Notes: generated by a model not told the origin, from the letters alone. A stretch of 64,000 nucleotides of DNA from Adiantum capillus-veneris (GCA_014529385.2 CM043943.1:104938355-105002354), one strand, 5' to 3'. Shown: positions 31,912 to 44,390, numbered from the stretch's first letter. Translations and numbers: made by a program.

Positions 31912-34900
31912 GCTTGTGTTGTCCCTTGACACAGCTTTATGGGCTGAAATAATCTTTGGGTTGACGGTTGGCGAGGTGGTCTTTAAGTGCATGTAAAGCT
32001 TTCTCATATCTGATCTTTCTTTATTTGTCTAGAATCTGCAAAAATTGCATGGTGACTCTGTTCTTGAGCTCAATGGCTAAGTAGCCTACAAATCTGGAGG
32101 TAAGGTTGCTCGTCACTGGCCCAAAAATCTTTGTTCGCATAGTGAAAAACCCTGTTTAGAACGCTTCCTCAAATGCCAACATATTGTGAGATGGTAAGAA
32201 CATGCACCGGGCGTACAAGCCATAAAGGACTTCTTCAAAAGGTTGGCCACTTAGGTCGTAGCAAAGACCCTTATTGCCCTCAAGGAATGACATCCACGGT
32301 GACCGTGCTTGCTCTGGCTCATGAAAAGCTTCAATGCATGTGAGCAGCATTCGACAAATTTTGTACATCATAGCACATGAGAGATCAGGGAGACTTTTGA
32401 AGAATTCCATGGCGCTCGTTAGGGTTTTCACCATGTATTACTCTGTCGGTGTTCCCTTTTCTGGAGCTGGCAATCTTGGATAATATAGCCATGTAGACTG
32501 CTTCTTTGTCATTCCTTCATGTGCTTGCCATGTCCTTACCCTTGGTACAAGACAAAAGGTCGGGTCTTTCTGAAGTGCCGCAGGTGCTCTTGTGAATAGA
32601 ATCAAGTATCATGGATTCTTGTTCAGCCAGCTCTTTCTCCACTTGGGGTGGATTTTCTCTACGCCTTCTGCTTGCATGTCTTTGTATAATCTTTCCTTAA
32701 CCTGTATAGCAGCTCTACCTTGATCAAGGTTGCAGTGATTGTTGTTGCAATTGTGCATTGATTTGGTTGGGAGTGAGTTGAGTAACATTGACTGAATGGA
32801 GAACTCTCAACTCCCAATCCATCGCTGCTTTCCATTGTTCATCTGTCTCTTGAACAACCTGCTCCTTGAGTGCATCTTCGTCAGCTTTTAATAGCTGGAC
32901 CATTGGCACTTGCTCAACGTCTGTTATTGGTACCTGGAAATCTTCCTCTCCACCTAGCCCTTCTACCGTCTGTGTTTTCATCTCAATGAAAGAAACTGAG
33001 GGAATTTCAATGTGTGGTTGCTTTGATGTACCAGCTTCTTCTTGTCTCTCTGGCTGACCATCTCGGAGCAGCTGATTAACTTGCTTGAGCTCTGTTATCT
33101 CCTTGAGCAGTTGTTCTTCTCTTTGTACCCACATCAATGCAAGGTCTCTACGTTGTGACTGCTCTAGCTTTAGCTTAAGTTTAACATCTTTGTTCTTCTT
33201 TTCTAAAGCTTTGTATACATCATATGTACCTTTGATCGAGGCAGCCGTGGGATTTTCCCTTATTTGTCGCAAAAAGGTACACTGATCATTGATGCTTTGC
33301 TCTGAATATTGCAGTGAAGCATTTGCTACGTCAAGATGCACTTGGATCTTTTGTACTGACAGAGTTGTAGTTAAGACGGATAATTTAGTCAGAAGCTCTC
33401 CAACTCTTCCATCTCTTTTTGTTGTTTCTCCTTTGCAATTTGGTGTTGTTCTGCTTTATTTTTTCAGCTCTTTGATCTGTCCTTGAAGATCTGCAATGAT
33501 GTTCATTTGGTCATCCAGATCGCCTTCTAGAGGATCAATGACTAGTTCAAGCTCCTTAGCCTTAGCACTGTGGCCAAGTGCTATTGTTCAAATCTTATCT
33601 GTCATCAGCAGAGCTGCATTTGCTTTGCATATTCATTCACTTGCATGATGACTTCATCATTTGTTTTCCAATCTTCATGCTCGACCTGGGGTTGTTTAGA
33701 GGTTTGGGCCGTTTCAGTTTGTGGCTCTTTTATTGGTTCAGTGGCTTCTACTTGTGGCCATGGAGGCCCTACTTCTCCTCCTTGAGGCTTTGTGGTTGCC
33801 CCGACTGCTTCTAATTCTTGAGGCTTTGTGGATGCCTTGGATGATTCTGGTTGTGTTGTTGTAGAAGTTCCAGCTTCAGTCTTTTCTGTTCCCTTTGGCT
33901 GTTCAGAACTGGCCTCTTTCTGTTGTTCATGCTCTTTTCCCTTTGCTTCCTCACCTTCATTTGATTTAGTAGTTGGTGAAGTGCTTGGACTTGGCATGGG
34001 ATGGTCTTCTAGCTCTGTAGTGGGTGAAGTTGGTCTTGGAGACATATCCTTATGGTCATGATGTGACTCACTTTTTTCAGCAGCTTCCGCTTGTCTTTGT
34101 TGCTCAACCGCTTCTTCCGTTGCTTTTCTTTGAGCTTCTTGAGCTTCTTGAGCTTTAAGGCTTTAGCTTTCGCATACATCTACTCAAGGAAATCTTTGGG
34201 ATCCTCTATTTCTTTCCTTGCAGGGTTCTTGGCTCTTGGTCCCCTTATATCTCTTGGACTCCATCTTTCAGGGTCCTCACCTGCTGCTTGGCGGCTCCTT
34301 TTGTATGTCTGTTTTTCTCTTTCAAATCTCGCCTTCTTTTGTTGCGGTTCCTCTTGGTAAGCTGCTACTGCTTCCTCTTGGTAAGCTGCTACTACTTTAT
34401 TTTTCATTTCTTCAATCCTTGCTCGTCTTTCTTCATTGTCAGAGCTTTCACTTCTATGCGCTTCATGGGAGCTTTCTGTAGATTTCTCATCTGCCTTGCA
34501 CACTCTCTTCGTTGATCAAGTGGTTCTTGGAGAAGGTTGAGCGGACACGATCCGGGTGTCCTGATCTGGGGCTGGTGGAAAATTGTCGGCCATTCCAATA
34601 GCATGACATGCTATTCTTGTTAGCACTTTTGGAGTGCTCAAATATGTGATCTTGCCTTCTTTCTTTGTGTCTTTCAGTGTTGTAAGCACATACTGCGCAT
34701 GATCTATTGCTTGCCTTGTTGTCGACTTTAATACTTGAGTGAAGGCGGTCGTAACTACCAGGTTTGGAGTTGTGTACCGTGGCAATCTCTTAAAATAGGA
34801 GGTGGAAATGTTGGTGGTAGAGGCGAGCTGGTTCCTCCACTTGCCTTTGGATGAGATCAAAAAACGTGGTAGCAACAATATCTTTGGTAAAAGTACCTGC

Positions 34901-35320
34901 TGTCTTTCTATCCCTTGCCCGCATAGTCATACTTTCGGTTGGCAGCTTTAGTGCCTCGGCCACTATCTCTTTAGTGATTACCACTTCTACCTTTTTCCCT
35001 TGTTGATCCATGATTTGGGTTGACCCATCTTCTTTGATTGTGGATAGTAATTCATATGCCTTTTGTAAATCCACACCGCATGGTTCTTGGTCGTAGAAAT
35101 ATCTTAGGCCTAGCCTTTTGTTGGCTTCCTTGGTGTTTGGCTTTGCCGCTACATCATAAATCTCCTTTGATAGCATTTGTAATTCTACTTGGTGTCCTTC
35201 TTCACTCTTGAATCTACCAGTGAAAATTGTTGTGTTGTTTTCTTCAAGTTGTTCTTTAGATAAGTAGGTTTCCTTTGCTGTCTTCACTAAGCTTGGATCT
35301 AATTGGTATGGTGGCAACAC
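31912..35320 (-). pseudogene. Element S ORF: coiled-coil protein with low-complexity middle, broken
   Basis: Successive minus-strand frames give one protein of roughly 1100 codons. The N-terminal domain at 34790-35320 includes VEVVITKEIVAEALKLP and ATTFFDLIQRQVEEPARLY, reminiscent of plant retrotransposon ORF1/ATHILA-type domains. Then come a second helical block (34516-34878), a charged basic region with a YQEEAVAAYQEE duplication (34180-34503), a P/T/E/Q-rich stretch (33605-34045), a long coiled coil (32724-33341, KLKLKLEQSQRRDLALMWVQREEQLLKEI), and a helical tail (32156-32434) whose frame continues with stops to the polypurine tract. No protease, RT or integrase is present. It may be an accessory or gag-like protein of a non-autonomous element. 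Confidence 0.55.
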
Positions 35321-35329
35321 TTGCAGTTT

Positions 35330-37426
35330 TTATTTCTGGGACACCCTTTTCTTTGCCTTCTCGATTGCTTACATTGCTCTTGTTAAAATATAGTGTCAAA
35401 GTTAGAAAATTCCACAAATTCCGCTCTGAAATGCCCCGATTCTGAATTGCTGACAAATGAAATTGCAACAAAAGTAAATAATTGCGAGTATTTACAGCTG
35501 GGGAATTTTTCCAACTTTTTATATTTTTGACATGATAGGCTTGAAACATATGCCATTTAGGTGCTCTAGTGAAGTGTGGGCTCATTTAAGTGCACTGGGT
35601 GTAAATGGTGCCAGATTTAGGGTTTTAGACTCTGAAACAGTAGATATAAAGAGATTTTGAGTTTTTGAGATCCAAACTTGCTCAAACTTGATTTGTGGAC
35701 TTAGGTGGTTATCATGTTCTTTGGTCCCACTGAGGTCAAAATTGCAAATTGCACCCATTTTGGCAAAAAGTAAATAATCACAATTATTAACTTTTTCATC
35801 AAATTGTACATTTTCTCTTGCAACTTGGCTCTAGGCATGATGTAGAGTCTGTGTATGAGATATGGGATGATTTGGATCAAAAAATGTGACAGGTAACTCA
35901 AAAATTGGATTGAAAAGACTTTGGTGCGTTTTTTGACAATCTCAAAGTTTTTCTTAATCATTTTGGCTCATACTTGACATGTGGCATGTAATAGATGTGT
36001 ATAGGTGATAGGTGAAGTGAAGAGATCAATTCAATTCGTACAAACACAAAAGTAAATAATCGCGATTATTTATAGCAATCACTTTTTTTTGCAAGAATTG
36101 ACAATTTGATGACCTATAAAACAAGTCCTTAAATGAATTTGGTAAAGTTCGCTCGTGTCGGCATCACTTCGTGCTCTTGTCGCCTTTGAAATCACCAATT
36201 TTTTTGTGACTAGATGGCATGTGGAGTTGGTCGACTTTGAAATCACCGATTTTTTTGTGACTAGATGGCATGTGGAGTTGGTTAGTCACTTTTGAAGCTA
36301 TGGACTTGTCCGCTACATAGTTTTGATGCTACCCATCCAGTTTTGGCCCATTTGGAGTTAGTTTGACTTCATATTTTAAACTTGACACTTTGTAGTCTTC
36401 GAGCTGTTTTCTGTTGTTCGAGAGCTTGCCTTGACTGTTCCATGAGACCATCTAGGTACATTGTGTATAGACCCAGTCTATAAGTTGTTTGTGGAGTCAG
36501 AGTCCAATTCTGGCATATGAAAAAAACCTAGATTATCTACTTGGGACCCTCCCCGACCCCTGCCAAATGGTCATTTGGTAATATGGAAGTGTTATATTAT
36601 ATAGGGGCATGCTACAGTTCAAGTCTTGCCCAATTCGGTTGAGTTGACAGGCTCTATGGTCAATTTTGTGTCGTAGGACTTCGTGCACTGCTGGGTTTCT
36701 AGGGTTTTTTCCTGAGCCTAGACTTTCTACCTGGCCATATAGAATTGTTCATTGATAAGCTTAGAACTTACTCCTCATGTCTCGTGTGAGATGGCGTTGT
36801 AAATGGACGGCTGTAGCCTCCGGAAGTCGCACGCAAAGAACGCAGAAAACTCTCTCCTCCAAGAGTGACTAGTGGAAATGAGCTACCTTGGATATCTATA
36901 CTCGGACTTCCCAAACTATTTTTTCCCAAATTCCCTTGTTAGTCCTACTAGCTAGGCTGTGAAATCTATGTTAGACTCAAAAATTTCTTCAATCGGCTTC
37001 CCCCTTCCATCTGTCGATTTGATTGAAATTTTGTGCCTGTCCGCCTTGTCCTTCTGATCATTAGCGTATCTTCAATTTCTCCATCTGAGCTCATTTGCTA
37101 TTAATTATTAATTTTTGACTTTTTTATTGAAAAAATCAAAGAAAATAATAAAATGCGCTCAAAAAGCAAAGTGATAAATCAACAATTTGAAAAATCCATT
37201 GAAAAATATTGCTTTATTGTTTTTTGGTGGATTTCTCGATTTTCAAGTCCTAATATCAAGAAAAAAATTGATCAAAATAACAAAAAAAAAGGCCATTCTT
37301 TGATAATTTTCTGATAGTATATACACTATTTACACTCATCAAGGAGATGTTATCAATTAAATTTTCCTTGTTGATGATTTTGTGAGGGTATTATTAGGTA
37401 ATTTTGCAAAAAGTCACACGTTAACA
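35330..37426 (-). repeat. Probable 3' LTR of element R, with periodic palindromes
   Basis: The minus strand begins TGTTAACGTGTGAC at 37426, just after a polypurine tract. The lower end is not fixed exactly. The region contains three near-palindromes of the type GTAAATAATCACAATTATTTAC at 35473, 35769 and 36051, and a local 50-bp duplication at about 36185-36290. A related array at 47267-47864 supports its being an LTR. No gene is supported in it. Confidence 0.6.
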
Positions 37427-37446
37427 TCCACTTTTTCCTCCCTTTT
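37427..37446 (-). promoter_or_regulatory. Polypurine tract of element R
   Basis: The minus strand is all purine except one base over about 20 bases (AAAAGGGAGGAAAAAGTGGA) before TGTTAAC. Confidence 0.7.
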
Positions 37447-37623
37447 CAAACATTGTCCTTAATTACTTAGTTCCCCTTCACCCCTCCTAGATGGCGTACT
37501 CCGGGACGACTGTGTGCATGGGTTGAACAATCGTGTCTATGCATAGCCCTGGTTGGCTCTATCATGCTTTGAAGATCAATGCAATTCAAACCATTATGAT
37601 GTGCAAGAGTTGGGTCTTGAGTA

Positions 37624-38183
37624 TTAACTCAAGGATTTCTGAGGTCGAGGTTTTTTTGTTGATGTCTCCCAAAGAAAAATATATTGTAGCTTGTGTGCTC
37701 TTTGCTTTATTGTACCGTCAGGATGCTTTGGCACGCTGATTCCCTGAGCTATTGGTAATATCAATGATGACGTTTGTTGAGCTTTAACTCGCCATTGGTA
37801 GCTTGGTTTTCCTTGGATAAAATGTTGTGGTTGAGTGTTTTGAGACTTAACTCTCCACTGCTTCATCAGTTTTATAGTTTGTGAAGAAGATAAGTGCTCT
37901 TTTTTCCTCCAAATCCATTTTGTTTTAGGTTCCCTGCTCGAAGATGCTCTTCTATGTGTTTTGAACCTTGGAACCGTCTTTGGTACAATAGATGATGTTT
38001 TGGGCACCCAAATTTGAAACGGCTTGTCCTTAAGTTGTGCTTTTGGTACCCAGATATACCTGACTCCTTGCATGATACTTGTAGCATTTGCTTGTCGATA
38101 AGATGGAGAAGATTGATTGCTTCATGATTTTTTCTGCTGGTAATCTCTTTTCCATTCCTCTTTGCTTCATGCAATTGAAACAA
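37624..38183 (-). pseudogene. Element R 3' tail with WVPK and QWRVK repeats
   Basis: The frame 37624-38073 contains two IWVPK motifs and two QWRVK motifs within 100 residues and is very rich in K, Q, S and P. The 37872-38183 frame overlaps it. No fold is recognised. It ends about 180 bases before the polypurine tract and belongs to the 3' end of the element's coding region. Confidence 0.45.
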
Positions 38184-38202
38184 TGAGTTGTCCGCCTTTA
38201 GG

Positions 38203-38568
38203 TTATAGCTTGAGCTGATTGGTATACCAATCTGGTACTACCTTGTACATCCGCATCCATGAGATTCCAAGAATCATTGTTTCATTCATGTGTTCATCTG
38301 GTAAGCATACAAATTGATGAGGGCATGAACATCCATGTACTACCACATTTAAGTTGACTACTCCCAGTGCCGGTGTTGGGTTCTTGTTGCATCCTTCAAT
38401 AGCCAATATTCCTATTGTCAAAGACTCATTCGTTGCTTTCTTGTACATGGAATAACTAACTGCATTTACTTGAGCTCTTGTATCGACCAATGCCTTTGTG
38501 ATATGATTGTTTAGCTGTACTTTGATGCGAAGGTCCATTCCATCTAACCATTCATCATCTGTTGACAA
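38203..38568 (-). pseudogene. Second retropepsin-like domain of element R
   Basis: The frame has the pattern of a retropepsin: a strand IKVQLNNHITKALVDTRAQVNAVS with the active-site triplet D-T-R in place of D-T-G, a middle hairpin, and the second core MILGISWMRMYKVVPDW (usual form LG..W). It lies after the integrase tail, a place where Ty3/gypsy elements normally have no protease. The G to R change probably inactivates it; it could have been structural or, before mutation, active. Confidence 0.6.
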
Positions 38569-38699
38569 TGCATCCTTCTGTAATTCTCATAGTCATTCAT
38601 CCATTTCTAGAGTGTTGATGGGAATAGATATTTGTTGATTTTTTAGAGAAACTTTCCTTTTGAGTACTCGAAGCCAAGCTTCCTCTTGGGCTTCATCAA

Positions 38700-39369
38700 T
38701 GACCTGATGTCGTTTTATCTTTCTTACTTTTCTACATGCATCTTTTCTAACAATTCATTGGTTAGTGGAAAATTGTACTTCTTTAAAAGTCATCCACTTA
38801 TCCAATTAGCCATTGGTTCACCATCTAGGGTGGACAACTTAATTGCTCCACTTGGCGATACGTCTTCAATGATAAACGGTTTGTTTTTCTTTTTCTTAAA
38901 CTTGGAAATGTGTTGCTTAAGGGACTAAAACTAAGTCCTCTTTTTTGAAGTTTTTTGTAATTAGATGGGAATCAAAAAACTGTTAAGATTTCAAGTTTCT
39001 CGTGTCTCTTTTTCTTCTATACCATTTCTGTCTTCTCAACTTCTGAGTTTGAAAGTCAAACAACTTTTCCTCCCCTCCTTTCATGAGTAGTTTAGCTCTC
39101 ACATGTTCTTTTTCCGACCCCAAATCATTTGAGATAGCTAAATGTTCTTCTAACTCATATGTTGTATCATAGTAGAGGTCTAAAAATACTTGTTGAGCTT
39201 TCATTAAGTCCTTGGATTCTTGAATTTTTTCTTCAATGTGAAGGGTTGTGATCATTTGTATGGGAATTATGTCATAGTCGTCCTCATTGCAAATTGAATA
39301 CGCATAGACGTATAGTATACATAGATTCATCGTTGCTAAAATTTGAGTCCACTTAAATGGCTCAAACAA
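38700..39369 (-). pseudogene. Element R integrase C-terminal remnant
   Basis: From 39369 down, IPIQMITTLHIEEKIQESKDLMKAQ and a K/R/E-rich helix lead into KNFKKEDLVLVP. Then, in another frame at about 38940, IIEDVSPSGAIKLSTLDGEPMANWISG and LLKKYNFPLTNELLEKMH. This is the end of a plant Ty3/gypsy integrase. Nothing of the zinc domain or D,D,E core is present. Confidence 0.7.
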
Positions 39370-39580
39370 ATTTTTTGGAAAGGATTCATGCGTGCAATCC
39401 CTTTCTAAGATACATTCTTCTCATTTTAGGCTCCCGTTTTTTGAGGCTCCGCACATGCAAATAGGTGTGTCTTTGTTCAACCAAGTGGAAGCTTAGTTTC
39501 AACCAAAGAGACTGAGTAAAATTCTTGTATGGGCATTTTCATGACATCTCTATAAATGTGATCTTTTAGATTAACCCTTG

Positions 39581-40776
39581 TTATTGATCCACTTGCTTCA
39601 AGTACAAATAATTGTTTCTCCAATCTTGAAAGAGTTGTACTTGTCGCATGAAAGGTCCTCCCAAGATGATTTCATAATTGACTTTCTTTCCAAAGTCAAT
39701 TCCACAGGAGTTAACTATCACTTTTTCAAGTAGTCCTAAGGGTCTTTCAATGTGTTCATCAACCAATTGCAATTTCATTCAAGTTTGTCTAATGGTTGCC
39801 TTTTCCCATGATTCCCATACTGATTTCGTGGCTATGGCTATGCCTGTCCCACTATCCAGTATTGCCATGGTTTCTATATCATTATATCTCATTGGAAGGG
39901 CTATGTTTCCTTCTTCCCCTTCATAGTATTCTCCAACTTTGTTCATTGGAACAGATCTAATCTCTTTGTTATTCAATTCGTGTTTTAATTTTTTCAACAT
40001 TTTCACGAGCAGCCCTATTATCCCCATGTTCTCTAGAGTTTTTGTAGATCATTCCATAAATATGGTCTGATTTTTAACAATTCTCCGAAAGTAAGAGTGC
40101 ATTGAATGGGTGTAGACATGATTGAATAGATCTGGTCTACCTCTAGGGTCTGTTCCACTCGTTTTATCTGAGTGGTTTTATACACTATGGATTCATCTTT
40201 GTTATCTCCCAAGTAAGAGGGTATTGTTTTTAGAGTCAATGGTTTAGACATTCTTGAAGCTTCAGAGCCACAATCCCCATACAAGGATTGTACATCCATG
40301 TCCATATCAGGAGGTAGATTGTCTAACCAAACTTCCTCTATATGAGCTAACTTCAAAGTTAGGCTCCCATCATTAATCTCTCTAAATTTTTTCCATAAGT
40401 GTCTTGGCCAGTCTTCTTCTACGACCGGAATTCCATCTAAGGCATCTTCACTGTCAGGCACTATGAGTTCTGGATCTTTAGTTTCAAGGTGGGGTTCTAC
40501 CACCACTTCGAATTTCTCTTTACTTGTTCCTAGCACAAGCTCCTCAGGTTTTGCTATACTCTCGAGCTTGGGTTTTTGTTTTTCCAGCATCTCTTGAGTA
40601 ACTATTACCAGATTTTGATAAGCTTCAAGCTTAGATGCTTCCATATCTAGAGAAGGATAGTTTTTCCATTTATTTTCCATGTTTTGTCCTGCTTTAAGTC
40701 TCGCTTGGTAAGCTTCCAAGGCTGCATTAATTGGCTCAAAAATTTTCTCTACCAAAATTGATTCTCCAGATTTCAC
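39581..40776 (-). pseudogene. Element R protease and preceding linker
   Basis: The linker 40033-40776 is acidic and ends STPIQCTLTFGELLKIRPYLWNDL, the usual plant gypsy motif just before protease. Protease reads AILDSGTGIAIATKSVWESW near 39856 with an intact D-S-G. A frameshift at about 39780 leads into GLLEKVIVNSCGIDF and the second core IILGGPFMRQVQLFQDW. It is separated from RT-like sequence that no longer exists. Confidence 0.8.
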
Positions 40777-41150
40777 TGTGGTTTCCTTATTTCACTTTCA
40801 ATTTCTTCCACTTTTTCCTGGAATAGTTTCTTGGCTTTCTCCTTGATTTTAGCCCTTTGTTTCTATTTTCTTACCTCATACCTTTAGCTTCTGCTTCTCT
40901 TGGTCTTTTGAGAGGAAATTTTAGTATTCTCTGAATCATAAGAGGAGTTATGTTTCTTTTTCTTAGCCTAGGCTCTGGTGATTACCTTGATTGGAACAAT
41001 AGGTTCACTCTCCAATGAGCTACTAGGTATCACTTGGACTACGTTCACTGATGCCTTACCCTTGTTTTAGGGATTTTTTGGAGAATATTCAGGGAAGTTT
41101 CCTCCCTTTTCGCAACATTGTATACAAAAAGCTTCAACTGGCTTAATGTT

Positions 41151-42327
41151 CTAGTTAGGCTCTGGGCATTCATTTTTCCAGTGATCATCTGCACCACAGT
41201 TATGACAATTTCGAGTCCTTGGCTTAATCATGGGTCTTACCATCGGAGGTCTAACACCTTGATTAGCTACATAGTACATCGGTGCAAGCTCTGGTGTAGT
41301 ATAAGTCACAGGTTCTTCCATTGGTGGTGGATGTGAATTATACCACTCTCCTTCTACGATTATTGTAGATGGACTAGGTTCAACATAGGGTGTAATAGGC
41401 ACTAGTGCTTGTTCATCTATGACTCCCTCTGAATGCATGTACTTTACAGACACTGCATTATATCTAGGATATGGAGGTTGTTGACCCAACACGGGTTGAG
41501 GTCTTTTCATATCCATCGGTGTTCTTTGAGCTGGGGCCATATTAGGTTGATATTTGTACATGGGTTGTCCTTGTGGCCTCATAGACACATATTAAACATT
41601 TCCATCATACTTTGGTCAGTGATAACACTTACTGGTCTCATGGTTGGTCCATTTAACCTTCATTGCACACCATTCTTGTGGCCTAATTGGTTGTCCCTGT
41701 TGAGGTATCTCTTGCCATGGTCCCCTCGTTAGTGTTTTTTGCATGTTATTCATCATTTTATTCATCCTTTTGAGCATGTCTTCTATGGCTGTAAGCGGTG
41801 CTGCAGCAGCCGTTTCCACTTGTGCTAGTTTGGTGGATGCTATTTTTTCACTTTGATTATCCTTAGGGATATCTTGTTCATTGAAAATATTACAATTTTC
41901 TCCTAAGTCAATAGCATGTGACACACACTCTTCTAGGGTCATATGTTTCTTGCTATACAGTATAGCATGAAGTTCTTTGTTTAGCAGTCCCTTTAGAAAC
42001 AATGATACTAATCTTTCTTTTGCAGGTATTTCTAGTTCTGGGCATCTTGCAATGTATTGTTTCATTCTAGTTGCACAATCCCTAACAGACTCACCTTGTT
42101 TCTGTTTGAAGCTATACATTTGAGCTACCGTATTATGTTTGATCCCCGTTTTGGAACATGTAGCTAAAAATCCTTGAGCTAATGTATTTAAGTCCATGAT
42201 TGACCTTGGTGGAATGTTTTGGAACCATGTGAGTGATTTTCCTTCTAATGTCATTCCAAATACCTCAAATTGAGTATGGAAATCAAATATCCGTTCTGCT
42301 CTTAGCACTTGTTTAAAGCTTGCTAAG
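41151..42327 (-). pseudogene. Element R gag, main part
   Basis: Capsid-type residues FKQVLRAERIFDFHTQFEVFGMTLEGKSLTWF and YSFKQKQGESVRDCATRMKQYI are followed by a frame carrying the zinc knuckle CHNCGADDHWKNEC (CX2CX4HX4C). The two frames meet near 41600 with a stop. The gag continues at 45807 on the far side of the copia insertion, where KNGSKNTVDLGIHMTT precedes it. Confidence 0.88.
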
Positions 42328-42517
42328 TGAAGGGGATCGGGGAGCACCACAGACGGAGAGTGAGAGAGAGAAGGAGACACACGACACACAGATATGGGTG
42401 GGGAGACTCAAAGAGTGAGCAGCCCCCTATACACTTATGCTATGTATAAGGTATACAAGTCAGTGGGCGCCCAGACTCTGGGCGGCCGGGAAAGGCACAG
42501 GCGCCTATACCCCAACA
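42328..42517 (-). repeat. 3' LTR of copia 2
   Basis: The minus strand TGTTGGGGTATAGG to CCCCTTCA. The adjacent bases 42518-42530 give a polypurine tract (AGTGGGAGGT). Confidence 0.95.
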
Positions 42518-42614
42518 ACCTCCCACTTAAAGGAGATTGTGCCTTTAAGCAAGAGAACCTAGTCTAAAGACTACAAAAGGCGAGATAAAACCGCTCTCAA
42601 CCGATGCCCACTGG

Positions 42615-43142
42615 CTAGCTGTGATCGTGTGCATCCGGTTGTCCTGCTCCCGTGTAAGTCCATACACCACCAGACGTACCGCACACGTACTGCAAGTATG
42701 TACGCAATACCTGCATATCTCCCTCGTGCACTATACCATCATCAGTCAACAAACGACTGACAATCCCAACTACAAATGCTCCCACTGCAGCTGCGATATC
42801 CGGTCTCAAGATCAACATCTCATACATGAGACCACCGAATGCCAATGCAATGCTAGCGAGCCCTGCTAGCTCTATGGAGCATGCATCAACATATATATCC
42901 ACAAAAGACGCATCAACCTGTCGTGCAACCTCAGAGAAAACCAGCTGCTCTAGATATCTGCTGGAAGACATATCCTGCACAACTATATCCCCATGCTCAC
43001 TGTCGAGCATAGAAAGGAATGACTGCATAATCGCTGACATCTCAGTCTCCTCTGCAATCATCCACTGCAAACATGACCACTCAATCTGCTGTGACTCACT
43101 AGAGCTCTCATGCTCTAACTCCGTATGCATAGACTCTTGCAC
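42615..43142 (-). pseudogene. Copia 2 RNase H remnant
   Basis: The frame has GGLMYEMLILRPDIAAAVGAFVVGIVSRLL and VLRTYLQYVCGTSGGVWTYTG, the region between RT and RNase H in copia pol. Catalytic acidic residues of RNase H are not recognisable. Integrase and RT are absent upstream. Confidence 0.75.
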
Positions 43143-43385
43143 AACGTCCTCCTATCGTGACTCACTAGAGCAAGACCGCTCTACCTGTCTATCCTGCATA
43201 GAAGTATCTCGCACAACTGAGTCTCTGCTTTGCTCAGTCACTAGCAAAGCATGCATGTCTGACTCTGTCACCTCTCTGTGTGACTGCTCAAGTCATGCCC
43301 CAACTGTGTGCACAACGAGCTCACTACTCTGCACTCCATGCAAAGCATCCTGCAACCCATAAGCAAAAGAGACTCGCCTGCTCTC

Positions 43386-43934
43386 TCACTGTCTACCTGG
43401 CTGCATGATCACAGAGACAACACCGTCTCTCGCGTGATCCACATGCAATGGGTAACATGTACCATTCCTGGCACCTCTTGCAATCACTAGCGAGCCCAAA
43501 TGCAACGCAAAAGATCGCTCAAGCAACGATACCCGACATCCACTATCCCATAACTGTCTGACTGAGATCAAATCCTGTCTCAGATCTGGCACATAGCGCA
43601 CATGACGCAGGGTAAATCTCATACCAATGGGCAAGGAAAAACATACGTCTCCTGCACCCTCAATGTCATACAAAAAACCATCAACCATGTGCACACAACC
43701 AAGTCTCCCACTAGAAAACGTGCTAAACCACTCACGATGCGACGTGACATGGAAAGTAGCATCTGAATCTAGTAACAAATGTGAAGACAATGTGCAATCC
43801 GATATGCAATCCGTAGACATAAGATCGTCTGAAGACAAGCTAGATGTAAATGTGACATCGCCGTCACAAGCATACTCAGTAACCACCGTACTGATCTCAC
43901 TAGCATCTGTCATGCCCAAATCTGCATCACGCAT
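43386..43934 (-). pseudogene. Copia 2 protease and integrase pre-domain
   Basis: LLLDSDATFHVTSHREWFSTF is the copia protease active-site region, with D-S-D in place of D-S-G. LRHVRYVPDLRQDLISVRQLWDSGC and the start of the integrase pre-domain follow. The G to D change should abolish activity. Confidence 0.85.
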
Positions 43935-43946
43935 TTGTCGCCTCCG

Positions 43947-44390
43947 TTATCTCAAACGCTTGAAACATCGACGCCTAATGTGCCCTCTATGTCCACAATG
44001 CCAACATGTCAAGTCTCTATGCCGTCGAGACTTGCGTGTGGGACCAATCTCTCCCATGGACATAGAAGTGGGACTAGACTCCCCTGTAGACATGGATGTC
44101 GCGTACATAGCATGTAAACTCTGCCATAAAGCATGAGTTGTAGTCTCCCTCGAGACCTGCCAGTCAACAGACTCAGCCAAATGCAAATGAATCGTAGACA
44201 TGGCTAACTCATCAAGATCCTGCCAATCATCATCACGCATAGACTTGGGCTTCGCCGATAAACCACGCAAGGGTTTATCTTGCCCCAAATCCGCCAATGC
44301 AACAAGCATATGCTCCTTCCAAGCAACAAAATCTGTACCATCAAACTGTGTCAGACCATAACGCTGGAAGTCAAATGAAAAATCAGCCAT
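43947..44390 (-). pseudogene. Copia 2 gag, shortened
   Basis: From the ATG at 44390, MADFSFDFQRYGLTQFDGTDFVAWKEHM opens a copia gag. The zinc knuckle CWHCGHRGHIRRRC (CX2CX4HX4C) is near its end. Its total of about 148 residues is short for copia gag (usually 250 or more), with a small internal repeat S-M-S-(T/M)-G-E. The frame itself is uninterrupted. Confidence 0.85.
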
